Positions 57,130 to 64,000 of a DNA stretch of 64,000 nt are shown piece after piece; the first letter of the stretch is position 1, and each line of letters begins with the position of its first letter. Location of the stretch: positions 385,820 through 449,819 of the forward strand of contig NZ_JOHS01000010.1 of NCBI RefSeq assembly GCF_000725625.1, read 5' to 3'. The notes under the pieces are model-generated. The model was not told the DNA's origin, ran no database searches, and saw nothing but the letters and a program-made list of their open reading frames with translations. Origin of the DNA: Streptomyces sp. NRRL F-6676 (GTDB taxonomy: Bacteria; Actinomycetota; Actinomycetes; Streptomycetales; Streptomycetaceae). The translations under genes were made by a program, and so were the position numbers.

Positions 57130-59732
57130 TGACCACCGCCCCCGGGGCCACCCCCACGCTCGTGCTCGTCGGCCACGGCATGGTCGGCCAGCGCTTCCTC
57201 GAGGCGCTCGCCGCACGCGGGCTCACCGCCACGCACCGCGTGGTCGTGCTCTGCGAGGAACCCCGCCCCGCCTACGACCGCGTCCAGCTCACCTCCTACT
57301 TCGCCGGCCGCACCCCCGAGGAGCTGTCCCTCACCGACCCCGCGTTCCTCGCCGAACACGGCATCGAACTGCGCCTCGGCGACCCGGCCGTGAGCGTCGA
57401 CCGCGCGGCCCGCACCGTCACCGCCCGCTCCGGTCTGACGCTCGCCTACGACACCCTCGTCCTGGCCACCGGCTCCTCCCCCTTCGTCCCGCCGGTCCCC
57501 GGCAAGGACGCCGAGGGCTGCTTCGTCTACCGGACCATCGAGGACCTGCTCGCCATCGAGGAGTACGCGAAGCGCCGCGCCACCACCGGCGCCGTCGTCG
57601 GCGGCGGGCTGCTCGGCCTGGAGGCGGCCGGCGCGCTCAAGGGGCTCGGCCTGGACGCCCACATCGTGGAGTTCGCGCCCCGTCTGATGCCCGTCCAGGT
57701 CGACGACGGCGGCGGCGCCGCGCTGCTGCGCACCATCGAGAACATGGGGCTCGCCGTCCACACGGGCGTCGGCACCCAGGAGATCGTCGCCGACGACACC
57801 GGCGCCGTCACCGGCATGAAGCTGTCCGACGGCTCCGAACTGGCCGCGGACCTCGTCGTGTTCAGCGCCGGCGTCCGCCCCCGCGACCAGCTCGCCCGGG
57901 ACTGCGGGCTGGCCGTCGGCGAACGCGGCGGCATCAGCGTCGACGAACAGTGCCGCACCGTCACCGACCCGCATGTCTTCGCCATCGGCGAGTGCGCGCT
58001 CGCCGCCGACGGACGGGTCTACGGGCTGGTGGCGCCCGGCTACGAGCAGGCCGAGACGGCCGCCGCGGCCATCGCCGCCGACGACACCGAGCAGCGCACG
58101 TTCACCGGCGCCGACCTCTCCACCAAGCTCAAGCTGCTCGGCGTGGACGTCGCCTCCTTCGGCGACGCGCACGGCACCGCCGAGGACTGTCTCGACGTCG
58201 TCTACTCCGACTCCCGCGCCGGCCTCTACAAGAAGCTCGTCATCGGCCGCGACGGCACCCTCCTCGGCGGCATCCTCGTCGGCGACGCCGACGCCTACGG
58301 CACCCTGCGCGCCCTCACCGGCTCGGTGCCCCCGCTCGCCCCCGAGTCCCTCGTCCTGCCCGCCGGTGCCGGAGCCCCCGCGCAGCTCGGCCCGTCCGCG
58401 CTGCCCGACGACGCCGTCATCTGCTCCTGCCACAACGTCACCAAGGGCACCATCCGCGGCGCCGTCACCGAGCATTCCTGCACCACCGTGCCCGAGGTGA
58501 AGAAGTGCACCCGGGCCGGTACCGGCTGCGGCAGCTGCGTCAAGGTGCTCGGACAGCTCGTCGAGGCCGAGCTGGAGGCGAGCGGCGTCGAGGTCGACAA
58601 GGGCCTGTGCGGCTGCTTCGCGCAGAGTCGCGAGGAGCTGTACGAGACCGTCCTCGCCCTGCGCATCGACTCCTACCAGGACCTGCTGGACGGCCACGGC
58701 CGCGAGAACGCCCGCGGCGGCGACGGCTGCGACGTCTGCAAGCCCGCCGTCGCCTCGATCCTCGCCTCCCTCGCCCCCACGATCGGCGCGAGCGGCCACA
58801 TCCTGGACGGCGAGCAGGCCGCGTTGCAGGAGACCAACGACCACTTCCTCGCCAACTTGCAGAAGAACGGCTCGTACTCGGTCGTCCCGCGCATCCCCGG
58901 CGGCGAGATCACCCCCGAGAAGCTCATCGTGATCGGCGAGATCGCCCGCGACTTCGGCCTCTACACCAAGATCACCGGCGGCCAGCGCATCGACATGTTC
59001 GGCGCCCGCGTCGAACAGCTCCCGCTGATCTGGACCCGCCTCGTCGACGCCGGCTTCGAGTCCGGACACGCCTACGGCAAGGCGCTGCGCACGGTGAAGT
59101 CCTGCGTGGGACAGACCTGGTGCCGCTACGGCGTCCAGGACTCCGTCCGCATGGCGATCGACCTGGAGCTGCGCTACCGGGGCCTGCGCTCCCCGCACAA
59201 ACTGAAGTCCGCCGTCTCCGGCTGCGCCCGCGAGTGCGCCGAGGCCCAGTCCAAGGACTTCGGCGTCATCGCCACCGCGAACGGCTGGAACCTGTACATC
59301 GGCGGCAACGGCGGCGCCACCCCGCGCCACGCCGACCTCCTCGCCCAGGACCTCGACGACGCCGGACTGGTCCGCCTGATCGACCGGTTCCTGATGTTCT
59401 ACATCCGCACCGCCGACAAGCTGGAGCGCACCAGCGTCTGGCTGGACCGGCTCCCCGGCGGCCTGGACCACGTCCGGGACGTCGTCGTGCACGACTCGCT
59501 CGGCATCTGCGCGGAGCTGGAGTCCCTGATGGCGGCGCACGTCGCCCACTACCGCGACGAATGGGCCGACACGATCAACGACCCGGAGAAGCTCGCCCGG
59601 TTCGTCTCCTTCGTCAACGCCCCCGACACCCCCGACCCGGTCGTCGCCTTCGTCCCCGAGCGCGACCAGATCAAGCCCGACCTGCCCCTGCTCACCCTCG
59701 GCACCCGGCCCCTGGAAGGAGCCCAGCGATGA
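57129..59732 (+). CDS. nirB: Nitrite reductase (NADH) large subunit NirB
   Basis: 867 residues. N-terminal FAD and NAD domains (LVLVGHGMVGQRFLEAL, AVVGGGLLGLEAAGAL). A BFD-type 2Fe-2S domain is at CSCHNVTKGTI and CTRAGTGCGSC, with a second Cys-rich part CGCFAQSREE and DGCDVCKP. The C-terminal siroheme/4Fe-4S region has SCVGQTWCRYG and SGCARECAE, giving the four cluster ligands. It reduces nitrite to ammonium in the cytoplasm. It is translationally coupled with the reductase upstream and nirD downstream. Confidence 0.95.
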   Translation: MTTAPGATPTLVLVGHGMVGQRFLEALAARGLTATHRVVVLCEEPRPAYDRVQLTSYFAGRTPEELSLTDPAFLAEHGIELRLGDPAVSVDRAARTVTARSGLTLAYDTLVLATGSSPFVPPVPGKDAEGCFVYRTIEDLLAIEEYAKRRATTGAVVGGGLLGLEAAGALKGLGLDAHIVEFAPRLMPVQVDDGGGAALLRTIENMGLAVHTGVGTQEIVADDTGAVTGMKLSDGSELAADLVVFSAGVRPRDQLARDCGLAVGERGGISVDEQCRTVTDPHVFAIGECALAADGRVYGLVAPGYEQAETAAAAIAADDTEQRTFTGADLSTKLKLLGVDVASFGDAHGTAEDCLDVVYSDSRAGLYKKLVIGRDGTLLGGILVGDADAYGTLRALTGSVPPLAPESLVLPAGAGAPAQLGPSALPDDAVICSCHNVTKGTIRGAVTEHSCTTVPEVKKCTRAGTGCGSCVKVLGQLVEAELEASGVEVDKGLCGCFAQSREELYETVLALRIDSYQDLLDGHGRENARGGDGCDVCKPAVASILASLAPTIGASGHILDGEQAALQETNDHFLANLQKNGSYSVVPRIPGGEITPEKLIVIGEIARDFGLYTKITGGQRIDMFGARVEQLPLIWTRLVDAGFESGHAYGKALRTVKSCVGQTWCRYGVQDSVRMAIDLELRYRGLRSPHKLKSAVSGCARECAEAQSKDFGVIATANGWNLYIGGNGGATPRHADLLAQDLDDAGLVRLIDRFLMFYIRTADKLERTSVWLDRLPGGLDHVRDVVVHDSLGICAELESLMAAHVAHYRDEWADTINDPEKLARFVSFVNAPDTPDPVVAFVPERDQIKPDLPLLTLGTRPLEGAQR

Positions 59733-60079
59733 CCCTGGCCCCCGAGACGACGGACCTGAAGATCCAGCTCCGGCTGGCCGACGACTGGCTCACCGTCTGC
59801 GACCTGACCGCCCTCACCCCCGGCCGCGGCGTGGCCGCCCTCCTCCCCGACGGCCACCAGGCCGCCCTCTTCCGCGACCGCGCGGGGCGCCTCTACGCGA
59901 TCGGCAACCGCGACCCGTTCACCGGCGCCGCGGTCCTCTCCCGCGGCCTGACCGGCACCCATGCCGGCCGCCCCTTCGTCGCCTCCCCGCTGCTCAAGCA
60001 GCGCTTCGACCTGGAGTCGGGCCAGTGCCTGGACGACGACGGGGTGCGGGTACCGGCGTACGAGGTGCGGGCACGCTGA
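59729..60079 (+). CDS. nirD: Nitrite reductase small subunit NirD
   Basis: 116 residues, the usual NirD length. The Rieske-like fold is apparent (VAALLPDGHQAALFRDR, YAIGNRDPFTGAAVLSRG, DLESGQCLDDDGVRVPAYEVR), but the Cys-His ligands of true Rieske proteins are missing, as in other NirD. It overlaps nirB by four bases. The stop is two bases from the convergent sortase stop. Confidence 0.92.
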   Translation: MTLAPETTDLKIQLRLADDWLTVCDLTALTPGRGVAALLPDGHQAALFRDRAGRLYAIGNRDPFTGAAVLSRGLTGTHAGRPFVASPLLKQRFDLESGQCLDDDGVRVPAYEVRAR

Positions 60080-60080
60080 A

Positions 60081-60782
60081 TCAGGTGCGGCTGCCGGTGA
60101 GGTGGGCGAAGACGACCACGTTGCCCTGGTAGCCGGTTGCCCGCGAGTAGCCGCCGCCGCAGGTGATCACCCGCAGCTCGGGGCGGGCGGCGGCGCCGTA
60201 CACCTTCTCGTCGGGGAAGTTCTTCGCCTCGTACACCTCGACGGCGTCCACGGTGAACTCCGCGACGGCGCCGTCCCGGCGGTCCACGTCGATCGTGCTG
60301 CCCTTCTTCAGGGCGCCGAGGTCGTAGAAGACGGCGGGCCCCTCGGCGTTGTCGACGTGGCCGGCGACGATCGCGGTGCCCGTCTCGCCGGGGGTGGTGC
60401 CGGCCTCGTACCAGCCGGCCAGGTTCTTCTCGTCCGCGGGCGGCACGTCCAGGCTGCCGGACTTCGTCAGGCCGAGGCCCATCAGGGGCGCGTCCACATG
60501 GATCGACGGGATGCGGATGCGGTCCGGCGGCGACGACGGCAGGGCGGGGGCCGCGGCGCCCGTGCGGTCGGTCCCGGCGGAGGCGGCCTGCGCGGCCGAC
60601 GGCTGCGGGGGCGGCGCCTGGGTCCCGGCGGCGCCGTGCAGCAGCCAGGCGCCGGACCCGAGGGCGACCAGGGTGACGGCCGCTATGGCGGAGTTGCCTA
60701 TCCTGCGTCTGCGCACGAGGCGCCCCCTTTCCGTCAGCTTCCGCCGGCGCCCCTTCTGCTCCGGCTGCGGAGGGACCCGCAC
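60081..60782 (-). CDS. Class F sortase
   Basis: 233 residues. A basic N-terminus is followed by one membrane segment (AIAAVTLVALGSGAWLLHG) near residues 32-50 and a Pro/Ala linker. The sortase barrel includes IRIPSIHVDAPLMGLGL, the catalytic His in VAGHVDN, the Cys in ITCGGGYSRATG and the Arg after it. Class F enzymes are common in actinobacteria and their substrates are often unknown. The next gene upstream on the same strand encodes a surface-type protein and may be related. Confidence 0.9.
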   Translation of the reverse strand: MRVPPQPEQKGRRRKLTERGRLVRRRRIGNSAIAAVTLVALGSGAWLLHGAAGTQAPPPQPSAAQAASAGTDRTGAAAPALPSSPPDRIRIPSIHVDAPLMGLGLTKSGSLDVPPADEKNLAGWYEAGTTPGETGTAIVAGHVDNAEGPAVFYDLGALKKGSTIDVDRRDGAVAEFTVDAVEVYEAKNFPDEKVYGAAARPELRVITCGGGYSRATGYQGNVVVFAHLTGSRT

Positions 60783-60866
60783 CCCCTCCGGGCCCGCGAG
60801 GGGCGGGCGGACCCGGAGGGGGAGGGGCGTGTGCGGTACCGGCGGACGGACAGCGGAGGGTGTCCG

Positions 60867-61391
60867 TCAGATCCCCTCGCCTCTCGCCCGGCGATGCAGG
60901 AGCCAGGTACCGCCCGCGGCGGCGACGGCGAGGGCCGCCACGCCGGCCGCGGTCCGCACGGGGTCGGCGCCGAGCCCGCCGCCGACCCCCGTCTTCACGC
61001 TTCCTCTGGGCTGGGTGTGGTTCCGGGTGGCGCTCAACGCCACCACCAGGTCGCCCGTGACCCGCCCGCCGCCCTCGGAGCAGCGGGCGACGATCTCGTA
61101 CGTCCCCGGCTGCGCGCTCGGCGGCACCTCGAACTGGCCGATCGCGTCGTGCTCGTGCGCGCTCGGCGCGAGCGCGAACCGCCCGGCGCCCACGGCGCTC
61201 GCGTCTCCCGTGGCCGCGCCGTCCGCGCCGCACGCGCCGGTGTTCACCGACACGTTGTCGCCGGGGATCACCGTGGAGGGGTACACCTCCAGCTTCCCGG
61301 CGCCCTCGCCGCCGTACGCGGGCGCGGCGGCGAGACCGGCGACGGTGACGGCGAGCGCGGTACCGGTCAGCAGACGGGCCGTGCGGCGCAT
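60867..61391 (-). CDS. Secreted protein with C-terminal membrane anchor, next to the sortase
   Basis: 174 residues from ATG 61391 (GGAGGAG upstream). A signal peptide (MRRTARLLTGTALAVTVAGL) ends near APAYG. The middle is an Ig-like or beta-rich domain (KLEVYPSTVIPGDNVSV and two Cys, in GACGADG and ARCSEGG). The C-terminus has a membrane segment (TAAGVAALAVAAAGGTWLL) and a positive tail. No LPxTG motif is present before the segment. It is about 84 bases upstream of the sortase gene on the same strand. Confidence 0.78.
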   Translation of the reverse strand: MRRTARLLTGTALAVTVAGLAAAPAYGGEGAGKLEVYPSTVIPGDNVSVNTGACGADGAATGDASAVGAGRFALAPSAHEHDAIGQFEVPPSAQPGTYEIVARCSEGGGRVTGDLVVALSATRNHTQPRGSVKTGVGGGLGADPVRTAAGVAALAVAAAGGTWLLHRRARGEGI

Positions 61392-61651
61392 GGTGCTCCT
61401 CCGAGGGGGCCCGGCCCGCGACACCCCTCATGTGCCACTGCGTCGGCCATGCCCCTGCCCTACCGAGCAAAAGGGCAGGGGCGGCCGCGCGCTTCCTGAG
61501 CGCCCGTCAGAAATACGGAGAACGGGTGTTCCGTACCTCGCACACATGACCGGTACGGCCCCGTTCCAGCAGGTCAACGCCCCGCCCCCGACCCGCCGGA
61601 CAGGATCACCCGGAGGGAGCAGAGGACGGGGCGAATGGGGTGACGCGGAGG

Positions 61652-63283
61652 TCAGCCGACGGCCACCGCGCTCCACGCCGCGCCCACCGCGGCGTACTCC
61701 GCGCTGCCGGACCCGTACAGGTCGGCCGCCGCGCTCAGCGTGGCCGCGCGTGCCCCCGCGTAGTCCGTCGACGACGTCATGTACACCGTCAGCGCCCGGT
61801 ACCAGATCGCGCCCAGCTTGTCCCGGCCGATCCCCGTGACCGCCGAGCCGTCGCAGGTGGGGGAGTCGTACGCGACACCGTTGAGCGTCTTGGCGCCGCT
61901 GCCCTCGGCGAGCAGGTACGCGAAGTGGTTGGCGACACCGGAGGAGTAGTGGACGTCGAGGTCGCCGACCGAGCTGCTCCAGCAGTCGGCGGAGGCGCCG
62001 TCCCGGGACGGCTCGTCCATGTACCGCAGGGCCGGCTCGCCGAAGCCGGAGCGGACGACCTTCTCGCCGATCAGATAGTCACCGGCGTCGGAGGAGTTGT
62101 CCGCGTACCACTCCACCAGCGTGCCGAAGATGTCCGACGTCGCCTCGTTCAGCCCGCCCGACTCGCCGGAGTAGGTCAGCCCCGCCGTCGTCGAGGTCAC
62201 GCCGTGCGACATCTCGTGCCCGGCCACGTCCAGGGCCACCAGCGGCCCGAACGTCGACCCGTCGCCGTCGCCGTACGTCATGCAGAAGCAACTGTCGTCC
62301 CAGAAGGCGTTGTTGTAGCCGCTGCCGTAGTGGACGCGGTTGTACGAGCCCTTGCCGTCGCCGGCGATGCCGGTGCGGCCGTGCACCTCCTTGTAGTAGT
62401 CCCAGGTCTCGTCGGTGCCGTACTGCGCGTCGACCGCCGCCGAGGAGCGGTCCGCGGTCGTGCCGGTGCCCCAGTGGTTGTCGGCGTCGGTGTAGAGCGT
62501 GGCGGGGGCGCGGCTGAAGCAGATGCCGAAGAGGCAGAGGTCGGTCTTGTTCTCCGCGTCACCGGTGTACGTACCGCCGCGGGTGGCGTCCTTGAGCTGG
62601 TACGACGACCCCGACTGCGTCGTCTGAAGCGGCACCGTCCCGCTGTACAGCGACTGCCCGTCGCCGGTCGCCGTCTCGATGGCGTCCCAGGAGTCGATCT
62701 CCTCGCCGCCGCGCGCGTCGGTGAGCACGGTGCGGGCGACCGGATTGCCGAGCGGGTCGAGCCCCACCGCGTGGGTGCGCCAGGCCAGCCGGGCGGCGCC
62801 GTGCAGGGCGTCGACGACCAGCTCCGGCCTGGCCTTGACCGTCTTGAGCGTGCCGCGGTGGGCGGCGCGCAGCTCGGCGGTGGCGAGGTCGGCGGCCCGG
62901 GGCGCCTTGACGGCGGGGGTGGTGCTCGCCACCGCGACCGTGCGGGTGGTGGCCCGGTCCGCGCCCTCGTAGGCGCCGCCGCGGGCCAGGTGGACGACGA
63001 AGTCGCCGCCGAGGACGGGCAGATGGCGGTACGTGCGGTCGTAGCGGACGTGCTGGGTGCCGTCCGCGTCGACGACGACGTCCCGGACGCTCGTGTCCTG
63101 CGCGGAGGTCAGACCGAGGGCGCCGGCCCGGTCCGTGAGGACGTGGGCGGCGTTCTCGATCGCGGTGGCCCTGCTCGGCCGGGTGTCCGCCGTGGCGGAG
63201 GTCGTGGGGGCGAGGGCGGCGGCGAGCAGCGCGGCGGCGGCGACGGCGATGCCGGTCCCGCGCAGACGTCTCGTACGGCTCAT
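61652..63283 (-). CDS. Secreted M4 (thermolysin-like) metallopeptidase
   Basis: 543 residues from ATG 63283 (GAGGAG upstream); longer in-frame readings to 63499 are spurious. A signal peptide is followed by an FTP-like propeptide (ATAIENAAHVLTDRAGALGL and YDRTYRHLPVLGGDFVVHL). The catalytic domain has VAGHEMSHGVTSTTAGL (HExxH), SGGLNEATSDIFG and the later His in DVHYSSGVANHFAYLL. Unlike the gene at 18682-19752, this one is exported and has no emfourin neighbour. It is divergent from cutA. Confidence 0.92.
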   Translation of the reverse strand: MSRTRRLRGTGIAVAAAALLAAALAPTTSATADTRPSRATAIENAAHVLTDRAGALGLTSAQDTSVRDVVVDADGTQHVRYDRTYRHLPVLGGDFVVHLARGGAYEGADRATTRTVAVASTTPAVKAPRAADLATAELRAAHRGTLKTVKARPELVVDALHGAARLAWRTHAVGLDPLGNPVARTVLTDARGGEEIDSWDAIETATGDGQSLYSGTVPLQTTQSGSSYQLKDATRGGTYTGDAENKTDLCLFGICFSRAPATLYTDADNHWGTGTTADRSSAAVDAQYGTDETWDYYKEVHGRTGIAGDGKGSYNRVHYGSGYNNAFWDDSCFCMTYGDGDGSTFGPLVALDVAGHEMSHGVTSTTAGLTYSGESGGLNEATSDIFGTLVEWYADNSSDAGDYLIGEKVVRSGFGEPALRYMDEPSRDGASADCWSSSVGDLDVHYSSGVANHFAYLLAEGSGAKTLNGVAYDSPTCDGSAVTGIGRDKLGAIWYRALTVYMTSSTDYAGARAATLSAAADLYGSGSAEYAAVGAAWSAVAVG

Positions 63284-63331
63284 CGGTCTCCTCGGTCGCT
63301 GGGAGGGGGGACCTCTCAGGTTTACGGGGTC

Positions 63332-63343
63332 ATGACATGTCAT
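63332..63343. promoter_or_regulatory. Perfect palindrome upstream of the secreted M4 protease
   Basis: ATGACATGTCAT is a perfect 12-bp palindrome between the divergent protease and cutA genes, within an extended TCATGACATGTCATGTCC region. It is a candidate operator. Confidence 0.4.
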
Positions 63344-63399
63344 GTCCATACCTCCTTGGGTGGGGGTGGGACGGGACCGGTGAGGGGATGATGGGGGCC

Positions 63400-63756
63400 A
63401 TGACCGAAGCGAACGAGGACGTGGCGGCGCTGACGGTAGTGACGACGACGGACAGCGAGCCGAAGGCGCGGGAACTGGCCCGGGGCGCGATCGAGGCACA
63501 CCTGGCGGCCTGCGCCCAGATCTCCGGACCGGTGACCTCCGTCTACCGCTGGCAGGGCACGGTCGAGACCGCCACGGAGTGGCAGGTGTCGTTCAAGACG
63601 ACGCCCGCACGCTACGAGGCCCTGGAACGCCGGCTGCGCACCGCCCACGACTACGAGACCCCGGAGATCATCGCGACCCCGGTGGTACGGGGGAGCGCGG
63701 AGTACCTCCGCTGGGTGAGGCAGGAGACGACGCCGGACGGCGCCGGACCGGGCTGA
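63400..63756 (+). CDS. cutA: CutA1 divalent-cation tolerance protein
   Basis: 118 residues from ATG 63400, although ATGs at 63388 and 63391 are in frame and the ribosome signal (GAGGGG) better fits the earlier ones. The family pattern is LTVVTTTDSEPKARELARG, HLAACAQISGPVTSVYRWQG and the C-terminal YETPEIIATPVVRGSAEYLRW. CutA1 forms stable trimers and is associated with copper tolerance and signalling. It is divergent from the M4 protease. Confidence 0.9.
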   Translation: MTEANEDVAALTVVTTTDSEPKARELARGAIEAHLAACAQISGPVTSVYRWQGTVETATEWQVSFKTTPARYEALERRLRTAHDYETPEIIATPVVRGSAEYLRWVRQETTPDGAGPG

Positions 63757-63814
63757 GGTCCGCCGTGCGGGGGACCGCGCAGTGTGCCCCCGCGCTCCCC
63801 GGTGACCCCCCGCC

Positions 63815-63830
63815 TAGGGTCCGGGCCATG
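63815..63830 (+). promoter_or_regulatory. -10 element with likely leaderless start of lipoprotein
   Basis: TAGGGT (63815-63820) followed by seven bases and the ATG at 63828. It has the same form as at 1441-1446. Confidence 0.45.
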
Positions 63831-64000
63831 ACGGACAGACGCATCCCACGCCCCCTGGCGGCCGTCGCCCTGGCAGCGACGCTCCTCCTGGCGACCACCG
63901 CCTGCTCCCCCGACGACCCCGCCCCGCCCCCGGCCCCCGGCGCCCCGGCCGACACCGCGACCGAGAGCCCCTCAGCCTCCCCGACCCCGACCCCCACCCC
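63828..64000 (+). CDS. Lipoprotein, N-terminal part (3' end outside window)
   Basis: 57 codons before the edge. A basic start and a hydrophobic core (PLAAVALAATLLLATTAC) end in a lipobox with Cys near residue 26. The following part is Pro/Ala/Thr/Ser-rich linker (PPPAPGAPADTATESPS) leading into PTPTPT repeats. The functional domain lies beyond the window, so the role cannot be told. Confidence 0.75.
   Translation, partial: MTDRRIPRPLAAVALAATLLLATTACSPDDPAPPPAPGAPADTATESPSASPTPTPT

Noticed and set aside
59729..60079. Rieske iron-sulfur protein
   Set aside because: The Cys-His ligands are absent; NirD is the better reading.

Overview
The window is chromosomal DNA of a Streptomyces-like actinomycete. 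It has very high GC, strong GC bias at third codon positions, many GTG starts, and an actinomycete gene repertoire: a bacterial tricorn protease, a DUF397 plus XRE-DUF5753 regulatory pair, a CtpI-like giant P-type ATPase, a class F sortase and a leuA leader peptide with a leucine run. I call about 59 protein genes, plus leader peptides, terminators, candidate operators and interspersed palindromic repeats. I recognise no tRNA, rRNA, CRISPR array, insertion sequence or prophage. The first gene (rsmE) and the last (a lipoprotein) are cut by the window edges.

Layout. 1-8.4 kb: rsmE end, a VOC protein, a lipoprotein, tricorn protease, a 330-bp nested palindrome, HIT protein, RNase Z, adenine/adenosine deaminase, then an RlmA-type 23S rRNA methyltransferase preceded by a probable leader-peptide attenuator. 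8.4-12 kb: a sugar-acid operon (kdgD-gudD) and a PfkB kinase. 12-17 kb: era (+), facing a minus-strand operon phoH-ybeY-CNNM-MmcQ and a degenerate cytidine-deaminase-like gene. 17-20.2 kb: a protealysin-like M4 protease, its emfourin-type inhibitor and a GH1 beta-glucosidase. 20.3-23.2 kb: leuA with its attenuator, and a TerB-like gene. 23.3-25.7 kb: a small accessory island with a HigBA-like toxin-antitoxin pair, a duplicated DUF397 protein, its XRE partner and two small divergent genes.

25.8-33.3 kb: recO, uppS, a RidA/HxlR divergent pair, zur next to znuABC (zinc homeostasis), and glyS. 33.3-38.5 kb: regulators (XRE, TetR, GlxA/AraC), a VOC protein, and an oxidoreductase-NIPSNAP-HbpS operon behind an 18-bp-arm inverted repeat. 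38.6-44.3 kb: a small membrane protein and the CtpI-like ATPase, then an array of interspersed repeats. 44.3-50.2 kb: dusB, a DHA2 efflux pump behind two direct repeats, and an LtaS-type membrane sulfatase with about 480 residues of repetitive low-complexity N-terminus. 50.7-55.8 kb: ppdK with stacked terminators, and an SDR/AraC divergent pair. 55.9-60.1 kb: the nitrite reductase operon (reductase-nirB-nirD) behind a GlnR-like box. 60.1-64 kb: class F sortase, a secreted membrane-anchored protein, a secreted thermolysin-like protease, cutA and the lipoprotein start.

The items most worth following up are the 12-residue His-Cys-Cys leader upstream of the rRNA methyltransferase, the protease-inhibitor-glycosidase operon, the 60-bp internal duplication in the DUF397 gene, the repeat-rich N-terminus of the LtaS-like protein, the long inverted repeat in front of the GlxA-regulated operon, and the nested palindromes shared by several gene ends. 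A promoter geometry of TANNNT (or close) followed by 6-7 bases and the start codon recurs at about ten genes and suggests frequent leaderless transcripts.
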